A DNA stretch of 32,349 nucleotides from a bacterium c-19 (GTDB taxonomy: Bacteria > Bacillota_I > Bacilli_A > Erysipelotrichales > Erysipelotrichaceae). The stretch's first letter is position 1, and each line of letters begins with the position of its first letter. The translations under genes were made by a program, and so were the position numbers. Shown here in pieces: positions 24,347 through 30,844 of this stretch. The stretch covers positions 1-32,349 of the forward strand of contig QZED01000023.1 of the NCBI GenBank assembly GCA_009917405.1. The letters run 5' to 3'. The notes below the pieces were generated by a model, which saw only the letters and a program-made list of their open reading frames with translations, searched no databases and had not been told where the DNA came from.

Positions 24347-24523
24347 CTAAATTCCTACAAACTTCAGGAATCCTGAAGCTATGATCTCGCATACGGTAAA
24401 AAACAAAGCAAACGCAACAGTGAAGAAAATCACCTTGCCGCTGTTTCCCATTAAATCTTTACCCTTTGGCCAACGGATTCTGCTGATTTCAGAACGAATC
24501 CCTGCGATGCTGAACCACTTCAT
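24347..24523 (-). CDS. secE: Preprotein translocase subunit SecE
   Basis: Single-span SecE of 58 residues: a cytoplasmic helix with the conserved SEISRIRWPKGKDL and one membrane helix (about 30-50, VIFFTVAFALFFTVCEIIA). It clamps SecY in the Sec channel. Start: GTG at 24532 and ATG at 24529 are too close to AAGGAG; the ATG at 24523 has 8-nt spacing. The AAGGAG itself is built partly from the rpmG stop codon region. Sits between rpmG and nusG, the standard order. Confidence 0.95.
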   Translation of the reverse strand: MKWFSIAGIRSEISRIRWPKGKDLMGNSGKVIFFTVAFALFFTVCEIIASGFLKFVGI

Positions 24524-24535
24524 GAACATCACTCC

Positions 24536-24685
24536 TTACTTAGTCTCTTTATGCAGCGTATGACAGCCGCATTTCTTACAATATTTTTTCAATTCCAAAC
24601 GCTCTGCATGCGTTTTTTTATTTCGATGCGTCGTATAATTGCGTGATAAGCATACGGTGCAAGTCAAGATCACTTTATCATTCAT
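24536..24685 (-). CDS. rpmG: Ribosomal protein L33
   Basis: Protein of 49 residues beginning [20 protein letters not shown] and ending in a Cys-rich [17 protein letters not shown]. Two CxxC pairs (10/13 and 36/39) make it the zinc-binding form of L33. Family-typical features are RNYTTHRNK and the final [14 protein letters not shown] precedes ATG with good spacing and sits in a hairpin loop. First gene of rpmG-secE-nusG, with its own promoter inside the end of the sigma gene. Confidence 0.96.
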   Translation of the reverse strand: MNDKVILTCTVCLSRNYTTHRNKKTHAERLELKKYCKKCGCHTLHKETK

Positions 24686-24686
24686 T

Positions 24687-24707
24687 GGCAAACACCTCAC
24701 CTTTGCC
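24687..24707 (-). promoter_or_regulatory. Hairpin presenting the rpmG ribosome site
   Basis: On the mRNA GGCAAA pairs with TTTGCC (6 bp), leaving a 9-nt loop GGTGAGGTG that contains the Shine-Dalgarno, directly before the ATG. It could regulate or expose translation initiation; regulatory role is inference. Confidence 0.45.
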
Positions 24708-24712
24708 TAATA

Positions 24713-24741
24713 ACTTTATCACAAACTGTCTCTTTAGTCAA
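24713..24741 (-). promoter_or_regulatory. SigA-type promoter for rpmG-secE-nusG
   Basis: Minus-strand TTGACT (24736-24741), exactly 17 bp, then TAAAGT (24713-24718). It overlaps the last codons of the upstream sigma-factor gene, so the trio can be expressed independently of it. Confidence 0.65.
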
Positions 24742-25342
24742 TCAATGCTTTTGATTTCCGTACTTTCATTAAAATATATTCAATGTGACGCGGATTCATA
24801 TGTAATCTCTCTGCGATATCTCGATAAGAATATCCGTCTTGATGCATGATGACCACTTGCTGCTCATCGGGTCGTAAATCAAGAAACAGCTGTTTCAATA
24901 CATAGCGATATTCTTCTTTATGCAAGGTGTAGCTTCCTTCCAGTGTAACATCATCATTTACCATAAAATCCATAAAGGTTTCAGAACTTTCTTCATTAAC
25001 AAAGTTATCCAAAGATACCAAACTTCGCTCCATAATTCCTTTATAAGATAAAATACGACGACGATAATTAAGAATCCGATAATAGAATATCTTATGATAA
25101 AAAGTCATAAAACTGGCTCTGCGATCGTATCGATAACCGTAAATTGCTTTTAAAATCATTGTTTGAATATCCTTTAAGCAATCCTCGCCGAACAATTCAT
25201 ATTCATGATGATATAAATAACACTTTAACAGCTTCACACTGTACACATAATATTTATCCAGCATTCTTTTTAAGCTTTCTTCATCCATTTGATAGATCAT
25301 ATACAACAGAACAGAATCATTATCACTGTCGTATAAATTCAT
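24734..25342 (-). CDS. Sigma-70-family factor at the sigH locus
   Basis: Protein of 202 residues. A region 2-like helical segment (about 40-98) ends with FMTFYHKIFYYRILNYRRR, and region 4 (about 153-202) has a clear helix-turn-helix: LRPDEQQVVIMHQDGYSYRDIAERLHMN. The position between rlmB and rpmG-secE-nusG is that of Bacillus sigH, and size agrees (SigH about 218). Sequence divergence is large; the usual SigH core motifs are poorly kept, so the promoter specificity may differ. AGGAGG lies 5 nt before ATG, 11 bp after rlmB, so it is co-transcribed with cysS-mrnC-rlmB. Whether it controls competence, stress or nothing known is open. Confidence 0.82.
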   Translation of the reverse strand: MNLYDSDNDSVLLYMIYQMDEESLKRMLDKYYVYSVKLLKCYLYHHEYELFGEDCLKDIQTMILKAIYGYRYDRRASFMTFYHKIFYYRILNYRRRILSYKGIMERSLVSLDNFVNEESSETFMDFMVNDDVTLEGSYTLHKEEYRYVLKQLFLDLRPDEQQVVIMHQDGYSYRDIAERLHMNPRHIEYILMKVRKSKALID

Positions 25343-25353
25343 AGATCCTCCTG

Positions 25354-26082
25354 TTATTTCAGGGGATGGCGTTGGGAATAGATTTCATAGAGCAATACTG
25401 CACAGGCAACCGATGCATTTAGGGAAGTCACACTTCCTACCATCGGCAGAGCAATCGCATAATCGCAATGTCTTCGCACAAGCGAAGAAATGCCGAAGCC
25501 TTCCGAACCGATGACCAATACCAAAGGAACATCATATTGCCCTTGACGATAATCCTGCGCATTTTGCGCATCTGCGCCGACAACCCAGAACCCCTGTTTC
25601 TTTAATTTCTCCAGTGTCTGAGAAAGGTTGTTTACAACCGCAACCTTTACAGTATCTATCGCACCGGTACTGACTTTTGCCACGGTAGGTGTTAAAGCCA
25701 CACTGCGATGCTTGCCTAATATGATTCCATCTGCGCCGACACAATCAGCCGTTCTTAAAATTGCTCCGAGATTATGAGGATCCTCTAAGCCGTCCAGCAT
25801 GATCATAAGTGGTGTTTTCCCTTTCGGTATCGAAGCTGTCAATTCCTCAATCGTATAAGTACGATAATCATCAATTTTAGCTGCGATTCCCTGATGGGTA
25901 TCATTTCGCAAAAACGCATCCATTTTCTTTTTCGGTAATAAGCGCACAGGTATGCGGCGCTCATTCAGCATACGTTTAATTTCCTTGTCTTTCAAAGAAT
26001 CAGCAATGATCACTTCATAAACCTTCTTATCGGAAGAAAGGATTTGTCTGATTACATTTTTTCCGTAGACATATTGTGTCAT
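25354..26082 (-). CDS. rlmB: 23S rRNA (guanosine-2'-O)-methyltransferase RlmB (TrmH family)
   Basis: SPOUT methyltransferase of 242 residues. The N-terminal substrate-binding domain (1-75) begins YVYGKNVIRQIL. The knotted catalytic domain has motif 1 DGLEDPHNLGAILRTAD, motif 2 VIGSEGFGIS and motif 3 ALPMVGSVTSLNASVACAV. Methylates a guanosine in 23S rRNA; Bacillus YacO is the local equivalent. Start codon directly follows the mrnC stop (TAAATG), with AGGAGA upstream. The gene order cysS-mrnC-rlmB is conserved in Bacillota. Confidence 0.95.
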   Translation of the reverse strand: MTQYVYGKNVIRQILSSDKKVYEVIIADSLKDKEIKRMLNERRIPVRLLPKKKMDAFLRNDTHQGIAAKIDDYRTYTIEELTASIPKGKTPLMIMLDGLEDPHNLGAILRTADCVGADGIILGKHRSVALTPTVAKVSTGAIDTVKVAVVNNLSQTLEKLKKQGFWVVGADAQNAQDYRQGQYDVPLVLVIGSEGFGISSLVRRHCDYAIALPMVGSVTSLNASVACAVLLYEIYSQRHPLK

Positions 26083-26466
26083 TTACTGCTCTCCTATTCG
26101 TTTAATTTCAGCCCATAATGCCTGTAAGCGCACTTCTTCTTTATTTAAATACAAATAACCGATCACGGTTTCCAGTCCCGTTGCCATGCGATACTCGATC
26201 ATATCGGCATTTTTCGCATGACTTTCACATTTTGCGTTGCGTCCACGCATAAACACTGCACGTTCTGTTTCCGTAAAAAAGTCTTCTTCCAGCAATGCGA
26301 TCACAATTTTAGCCTGAGCGCGTGCGCTCACCCAAGCGATACTTTTCTGTTGCAGGATCTTCGGTTTTTGCCAGCCTTGCTCAACTAGCAGCTCCCGTAC
26401 CCAAAGTGACATGACCGCATCTCCGATATATGCCAATGTCGTTGCATTACATTCATTCGGATTCAT
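26083..26466 (-). CDS. mrnC: Mini-ribonuclease 3 (Mini-III)
   Basis: Protein of 127 residues: an RNase III catalytic domain without a double-strand-binding domain. Signature features are NATTLAYIGDAVMSLWVRELL near the N-terminus (catalytic Asp in IGDAV), KIVIALLEE and RGRNAK, then a final helix ATGLETVIGYLYL. Matures 23S rRNA ends in Bacillus. It abuts cysS (one base from its stop) and rlmB. Size and context match the family well. Confidence 0.95.
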   Translation of the reverse strand: MNPNECNATTLAYIGDAVMSLWVRELLVEQGWQKPKILQQKSIAWVSARAQAKIVIALLEEDFFTETERAVFMRGRNAKCESHAKNADMIEYRMATGLETVIGYLYLNKEEVRLQALWAEIKRIGEQ

Positions 26467-27801
26467 TTATATAAGACCTCGTAACGTCAATTCATTTCGA
26501 TATTCATCTGCTTTCGTAAAATCACGCTTTGCCTTGGCATCTTCCCATGCCGCAAACAGCTGATGATCTGCCTCACTTAATGTAATTTCCTCATAAACGA
26601 TTCCGAGCACATGCAGCATACGCTTTAATGCGCTGATCAAGGAACAGATTTCCGCACCGTCGAATGCTTTTTGACGCATAGCTTGATTCAGCCTTTTGCA
26701 TGTATCAAATACTGCCGCAAAGGCATTCGGTGTATTCAGATCATTACGCATCGCTTCCAAAAAAGACGCATAAACTTCATCATTCACGTCCTGAATAACC
26801 GACAGATGCTTTCGTTCACTGAAAATCATTGCCTGTTTTAATGTATTCAATGTTTTAGTCAATTCCTTTTGTGCTGTTTCAACACTTTCCTCATTAATAT
26901 TCAACGGAGCGCGATAATGTGCGGAAAGCATCATCCAACGCATTGTGTTCGCTCCAATCTTTTCAATCATATCTTTTGCCCATACGACATTTCCCAGTGA
27001 TTTAGACATTTTTTCACCGTCGATATTCACCATGCCGTTGTGCACCCAATAATTCGCAATCGCCGTACCGTAAGCTGTCTTTGATTGCGCAATTTCATTC
27101 TCATGATGTGGAAATTTTAAATCCAATCCGCCGCCGTGAATATCAATTAAATGCTTTTGAAACTCACGATTAATCATTACAACACACTCGGTGTGCCAAC
27201 CTGGACGTCCCACGGACCACGGTGAATCCCATTGAATGCCTTCTTCCGTTTTTTTCCATAATGTAAAATCCAACGGATTTTCCTTTTTGGTATTTTCATC
27301 GATACGAGCGCCTACCTGGAGGTCGGCAATCTGTTGATTGGACAGGCAGCCGTAGTCAGAAACCTTTGATATCCGGAAAAACACATCACCGTCTACTGCA
27401 TACGCAGAACCGTTTTGCACTAATAATTCAATAAACGCTATAATATCATCCATTGTTTCCGTTACCTTAGGACAAGCATCGGGCATATCGGCATTCAAGC
27501 GCATACGCACTTCCTGATATGCTTGGATAAAATGCTCACTGACTTCTTTTTCACTCACCTGTAGTTCCTTAGCTTTACGGATAATTTTATCATCGACATC
27601 AGTATAATTACTGACAAAGTGTACTTTATAACCCAATTCCTCTAATGTTTTTTTCAATGTATCAAAAACGATAATCGGACGTGCATTCCCAATATGTGCA
27701 TCATTATAAACAGTAGGACCGCACACATACATACTGATTTCATTTTCTTTCAGCGGTTTAATTTTTTCTATTTCATTGTGCATGCTGTTAAATAGCTTCA
27801 T
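26467..27801 (-). CDS. cysS: Cysteinyl-tRNA synthetase
   Basis: Class I synthetase of 444 residues. CGPTVYNDAHIGNARP contains zinc ligand Cys27 and the HIGH-type HIGN (36-39). Further zinc site parts are GWHTEC (Cys206) and PHHENE (231-236). KMSKS is at 264-268. The C-terminal part is slightly short compared with the usual 460-470 residues but ends naturally in a DALR-like helical region. Start: the frame is open to 27858, but GGGAGG precedes the ATG at 27801 and homologues start near MKLFNS. It has a near-consensus promoter about 65 bp upstream; the leader is too short for a T-box. Confidence 0.97.
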   Translation of the reverse strand: MKLFNSMHNEIEKIKPLKENEISMYVCGPTVYNDAHIGNARPIIVFDTLKKTLEELGYKVHFVSNYTDVDDKIIRKAKELQVSEKEVSEHFIQAYQEVRMRLNADMPDACPKVTETMDDIIAFIELLVQNGSAYAVDGDVFFRISKVSDYGCLSNQQIADLQVGARIDENTKKENPLDFTLWKKTEEGIQWDSPWSVGRPGWHTECVVMINREFQKHLIDIHGGGLDLKFPHHENEIAQSKTAYGTAIANYWVHNGMVNIDGEKMSKSLGNVVWAKDMIEKIGANTMRWMMLSAHYRAPLNINEESVETAQKELTKTLNTLKQAMIFSERKHLSVIQDVNDEVYASFLEAMRNDLNTPNAFAAVFDTCKRLNQAMRQKAFDGAEICSLISALKRMLHVLGIVYEEITLSEADHQLFAAWEDAKAKRDFTKADEYRNELTLRGLI

Positions 27802-27869
27802 ACGTATTGTCCTCCCGTCATACTTTTTATTCATTAAAATGCATTTTTCAGCATTCATCTGTATGTATT

Positions 27870-27898
27870 AGTATAACAACAATCCTATGAAAAGGCAA
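27870..27898 (-). promoter_or_regulatory. SigA-type promoter of the cysS-mrnC-rlmB-sigma operon
   Basis: Minus-strand TTGCCT (27893-27898), 17-bp spacer, TATACT (27870-27875). Distance from the -10 to the cysS ATG is about 70 bp. Confidence 0.7.
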
Positions 27899-27982
27899 AT
27901 AGATTCTCCTTTGCATGCTATAGATTACTTCATATCCTATGCGCAATAAAACAATGTGTGCAACTGCCTTTCCGATGAAAAT

Positions 27983-28025
27983 AAAAAAATCGTGATAGTT
28001 AAGACAATGTCCGCATATCACGATT
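27983..28025 (-). terminator. Rho-independent terminator after the HMA-like gene
   Basis: Minus-strand AATCGTGATA (from 28025) pairs with TATCACGATT (to 27988) and leads into a T-run of seven. The stem core is the same as in the terminator at 72-125. Confidence 0.85.
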
Positions 28026-28037
28026 CTTTCAATCTTA

Positions 28038-28265
28038 TTAAAAAGAGATGGAGTCTATAAATGTTACGGGATAGTGCATTTCCGCTAAACGATGCTCAAG
28101 CTCCTGTTCATCTGTTGCCGTGTCATCATAATCCACACAAAGTAAGCAGCTTTTCAAATTCAAAGCCACACTCTTCACTCCCGGTATTTCATCCAATCGA
28201 CGTTTAATCGTTCCTTCATCATGCCGATCCAACGGTTGATCTAATGCATATTGTATACTTTTCAC
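28038..28265 (-). CDS. HMA-like small protein lacking the metal-binding CxxC
   Basis: Protein of about 75 residues with a ferredoxin-like beta-alpha-beta-beta-alpha-beta layout: a first strand KSIQYALDQPL, helix HDEGTIKRRLDEIPGVKSVALNL, strand SCLLCVDYDD, helix DEQELEHRLAEM and final HYPVTFID. The IPGVKSVALNL and VDYDD segments recall heavy-metal-associated domains, but there is no MxCxxC at the first loop (it reads PLDRHD). Start: AGGAGG is 7 nt before the GTG at 28265 and only 1 nt before the ATG at 28271. A longer frame reaches 28343 with a weaker site. Monocistronic, ended by a strong terminator. Function unknown. Confidence 0.65.
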   Translation of the reverse strand: MKSIQYALDQPLDRHDEGTIKRRLDEIPGVKSVALNLKSCLLCVDYDDTATDEQELEHRLAEMHYPVTFIDSISF

Positions 28266-28406
28266 ACGCATACCTCCTGTAAACAGTATTTCCGTTTTCA
28301 CTGATTCTATGTATTGAATCAACTGTGATATGCATTTATTCATGAGCTTATCCGTTCTCTTTATTTTGTATCAGCAACTTTGCCGCGGCGTATTGTCGTA
28401 CATAAA

Positions 28407-28432
28407 AGAAAAAAGCCTTGTATAAAGACTTT
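28407..28432 (-). terminator. Terminator after tRNA-Leu
   Basis: Minus-strand AAAGTCTT pairs with AAGGCTTT (one T-G wobble) around TATAC, followed by a T-rich tract. It lies just downstream of the tRNA 3' end. Confidence 0.7.
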
Positions 28433-28442
28433 CATTTATATA

Positions 28443-28528
28443 TGGTGCAGTCGATGAGATTTGAACTCACACGAGCATCCGCTCACTACCCCCTCAAAGT
28501 AGCGTGTCTGCCATTCCACCACGACTGC
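28443..28528 (-). tRNA. tRNA-Leu, anticodon GAG
   Basis: Class II tRNA of 86 nt with encoded CCA. Acceptor GCAGTCG/CGACTGC, D-arm containing GTGGAATGGCAGAC, anticodon stem CTACT/GGTAG (one T-G) with loop TTGAGGG giving GAG, long variable arm GAGC-GGAT-GCTC, and T-loop TTCAAAT. All arms are complete. Anticodon GAG decodes CUC/CUU. Confidence 0.95.
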
Positions 28529-28625
28529 GCGAAACTTACCTTAATATCATATCGTATTTTTAGAAAATAATCTATCTTTTTTTGAAAAAAACATAAAAAT
28601 CAAATGAAAAGATCTGTGGGAAAGT

Positions 28626-29651
28626 CTAAGAAAAGAATTCCTGTACCCAAAACTTTGAATCTCCGTGTCCATATGTGCCGATACAGATTCTCGTGAATTC
28701 CGGACGTAAAATATTAGCGCGATGTGCCGGAGAATTCATCCAGTCATTCACAACCTCTTGTGCTGTCTTTTGTCCTCTTGCGATATTTTCACCCGAAGAA
28801 CGATAGCCTAATCCATAATCACCGTAAATAGTATAGCAGGCTCTGCCGTCAGGTCTTGTGTGTGAGTAATTATTCGCAACCTCGAGCACACGTAAGAAAG
28901 TAACATTATGAAAATCACTTAAATCTAAGCTTAACGAGTTTAAACCGTTTTCAGCACGAATCTGATTCACCAAAGCTGCTACTTGTTGAATTTGATATAA
29001 TTCATAATTACTGTAAGAAGCGGTAGGAATGTGAACCACGGGATCGATTTTGTCCTCTTGGGCAATTGCTGGAGTCGCTGAATGATTGATTGAAGAAAGA
29101 ATCCGCGGTGACTCTACATATACGGTAAGTGCATGTTTGGCTTCATTGCCGCTGTTATCTTTTACACTGCAATTAATATACTGATTACCGCTTTTAGCCG
29201 TATCCACCTTATCACATTGAAGTTTTTCCTTTAACGCATCACCGCTTGTCTCATTATCCGAAAGTTTCTTGATTACCTTAGTTAAGGTATCTTTATTCCA
29301 TGAAAATGCATCATTTTGTTTTAACGTCATGGACGCAAGCTCCAACTGTGGCGGTGTTGTATCCTGTACTATGACCTTTAAACTCATATCTTCATTAAAA
29401 TGGACGGTGTATTCTCCGAGTTTTTTCACATCAACATCGCCGCGTACATTAAACCGCTTTTGCTTAGCTTCACTTACTTCATGTCGATTTTCCAGTAAAT
29501 AATTATAGGGATCAAAAGTATCCAAGGATCCGATTTCAATATGGACTTCATTTTTGGTTAAAGAATAACGAGCGTCATAATCAGACGGAAAAAAGGAATC
29601 GGCATGCACGAAAAGAAGAATACCGCTGCAGAATAACATTTTCCCTTTCAT
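28626..29651 (-). CDS. Secreted CAP (SCP/YkwD-like) domain protein with Ig-like module
   Basis: Protein of 341 residues. A short signal peptide (about 1-18) is followed by an N-terminal beta-rich region, then an Ig-like module (about 97-182) beginning DTTPPQLEL and ending NEAKHALTVYVE, with Cys146/Cys161 that could pair. After a spacer comes a CAP domain (about 215-341): VNQIRAENGL, NYSHTRPDG (His264), SSGENIA (Glu288) and NSPAHRANIL (His310), the residues of the CAP cavity. Bacterial members are extracellular, with roles from adhesion to lipid or peptide binding; none is certain. AAGGAG lies 8 nt before ATG. Monocistronic with an extended -10. No terminator is clear in the 97 bp before tRNA-Leu. 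Confidence 0.9.
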   Translation of the reverse strand: MKGKMLFCSGILLFVHADSFFPSDYDARYSLTKNEVHIEIGSLDTFDPYNYLLENRHEVSEAKQKRFNVRGDVDVKKLGEYTVHFNEDMSLKVIVQDTTPPQLELASMTLKQNDAFSWNKDTLTKVIKKLSDNETSGDALKEKLQCDKVDTAKSGNQYINCSVKDNSGNEAKHALTVYVESPRILSSINHSATPAIAQEDKIDPVVHIPTASYSNYELYQIQQVAALVNQIRAENGLNSLSLDLSDFHNVTFLRVLEVANNYSHTRPDGRACYTIYGDYGLGYRSSGENIARGQKTAQEVVNDWMNSPAHRANILRPEFTRICIGTYGHGDSKFWVQEFFS

Positions 29652-29678
29652 TCAACCAACTCCTTGAACATTATCTTT

Positions 29679-29684
29679 AGTATA
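29679..29684 (-). promoter_or_regulatory. Extended -10 for the CAP-domain gene
   Basis: Minus-strand TGGTATACT (TGN plus TATACT) about 28 bp before the start codon. The -35 is poor, as expected for an extended -10 promoter. Confidence 0.5.
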
Positions 29685-29760
29685 CCACGAAACTCGCAAA
29701 TATTTCCAATGTTTAAGACAGAAAACATATTCTTTGCTTTTAAAGTGAAGTTAGATATCG

Positions 29761-29766
29761 TATAAT
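29761..29766 (+). promoter_or_regulatory. -10 box for the small ORF and possibly proBA
   Basis: Plus-strand TATAAT 24 bp before the ATG at 29791, with AGAGG between. No other promoter-like box before proB is as good, so this may also drive proB-proA. Confidence 0.5.
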
Positions 29767-29790
29767 GATGGAGAAAAAAGAGGCAGCGGC

Positions 29791-29937
29791 ATGAAAGAAC
29801 GCATATTTTTTGATGTTGATAATATGCCGATCATATCACCGCGGCAGTTGATCAAGACGGCATTGCTTATCCTTGAAAGCACTGTCCGCTATTTCATAAT
29901 CAAAAACAATGATTTAATTTCATCATTATTTATTTGA
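29791..29937 (+). CDS. Small ORF, possible remnant of a HAD phosphatase N-terminus
   Basis: A 48-residue frame with a good TATAAT and GAGG at proper spacing before ATG. It begins MKERIFFDVDNMPIISPRQL and continues KTALLILES. The start resembles Cof-type HAD proteins (IFFDIDGTLIS..., followed by a helix with AL and L), with the DxDGT nucleophile motif changed to DVDNM. After about 30 residues the sequence turns AT-rich and stops at 29937. It could be a decayed or truncated HAD gene, or a short leader ORF of proBA. No certain function. Confidence 0.4.
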   Translation: MKERIFFDVDNMPIISPRQLIKTALLILESTVRYFIIKNNDLISSLFI

Positions 29938-29982
29938 TTATTTGAAAATCATAAATCTATTAGAAACAAAAGAGGTACGCAT

Positions 29983-30768
29983 ATGATAAAACAAACTTAT
30001 CATCGCATTGTGGTTAAGGTAGGTTCCTCTACACTGACCCATGCGCAGGGAGGATTGAATCTTCGCCGCATCGATCGCTTAGCGATGGTGTTATCCGACA
30101 TTAAAAACAGCAATCACGAGATTATTCTCGTTTCAAGCGGTGCAGTGGCTGCCGGTGCGGCAAAGCTCGCATTACAAAAAAGACCGACTTTAATGAAAGA
30201 AAAACAAGCAGCGGCTTCCATCGGTCAATGTGAATTGATGTTCTTATATGATAAGATGTTCTCACAATATGGACAGGTTGTATCGCAGCTGTTGCTTACC
30301 AAAACCGTATTGACCAATGAAACGCTGCGTGAAAATGCGACGAATACTTTAAGCACACTGCTTTCCTACGGCGTTATTCCGATCGTCAATGAAAATGACA
30401 GTGTTGCCGTTGATGAAATCGCATACGGAGACAATGATACTTTATCCGCTGTAACCGCAAGCATAATTCACTCAGACCTATTGATATTATTAAGTGATAT
30501 TGACGGTTTATTTGATGACGATCCGACTCTGAATCCGAACGCCAAGTTGATCCATGAAGTAAAAGGAATCGATGAATCACTGAAAAGCCTTGCAAAAGAC
30601 AGCTGCGGCAAAGTAGGTACCGGCGGAATGATTACAAAACTGCTGGCGGCGGAAATCGCATTGAACAATCATATGGATATGGTAATTGCGAACGGCGAGA
30701 ATCCCGATATACTATATGATATTCTTAACGGAAGCGCACGCTGTACTAAATTTATCGGTAAAAAATAA
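29983..30768 (+). CDS. proB: Glutamate 5-kinase, short form
   Basis: First step of proline synthesis: phosphorylates glutamate at the gamma carboxyl. It is 261 residues, consisting of the amino-acid-kinase domain only, without the C-terminal PUA domain of E. coli-type ProB (367 residues). Motifs: VVKVGSST (10-17), LVSSGAVAAG (49-58), NENDSV (136-141), GDNDTLSA (149-156), LSDIDGLFDDDP (170-181) and GTGGMITK. GAGGT lies 7 nt before ATG. Pairs with proA, 76 bp downstream. Short PUA-less forms are common in Bacillota. Feedback control by proline may differ from PUA-bearing enzymes, but this is not shown here. Confidence 0.95.
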   Translation: MIKQTYHRIVVKVGSSTLTHAQGGLNLRRIDRLAMVLSDIKNSNHEIILVSSGAVAAGAAKLALQKRPTLMKEKQAAASIGQCELMFLYDKMFSQYGQVVSQLLLTKTVLTNETLRENATNTLSTLLSYGVIPIVNENDSVAVDEIAYGDNDTLSAVTASIIHSDLLILLSDIDGLFDDDPTLNPNAKLIHEVKGIDESLKSLAKDSCGKVGTGGMITKLLAAEIALNNHMDMVIANGENPDILYDILNGSARCTKFIGKK

Positions 30769-30782
30769 ATAGAAAGGATTAT

Positions 30783-30833
30783 GATACAGATAATATTCAC
30801 AGAAATTTTCAGTTAGTTGAGACAATCTGTATC
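30783..30833 (+). other. Hairpin in the proB-proA gap
   Basis: GATACAGAT (30783-30791) pairs with ATCTGTATC (30825-30833), a perfect 9-bp stem with a 33-nt AT-rich loop. The weak proA ribosome site (GGGA) begins immediately after the stem. An 11-codon frame from 30781 (ATGATACAG... to TAG at about 30814) follows AAAGGATT. Confidence 0.45.
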
Positions 30834-30844
30834 GGGATAAGCAT

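Noticed and set aside
27802..27900. T-box riboswitch upstream of cysS
   Set aside because: The promoter lies about 70 bp before the start codon, leaving a leader far too short for a T-box, and no T-box core sequence is visible.
28561..28625. Terminator after the CAP-domain gene
   Set aside because: The T-run and A-run here form only a weak A/T stem with no GC pairs, so it was not called.
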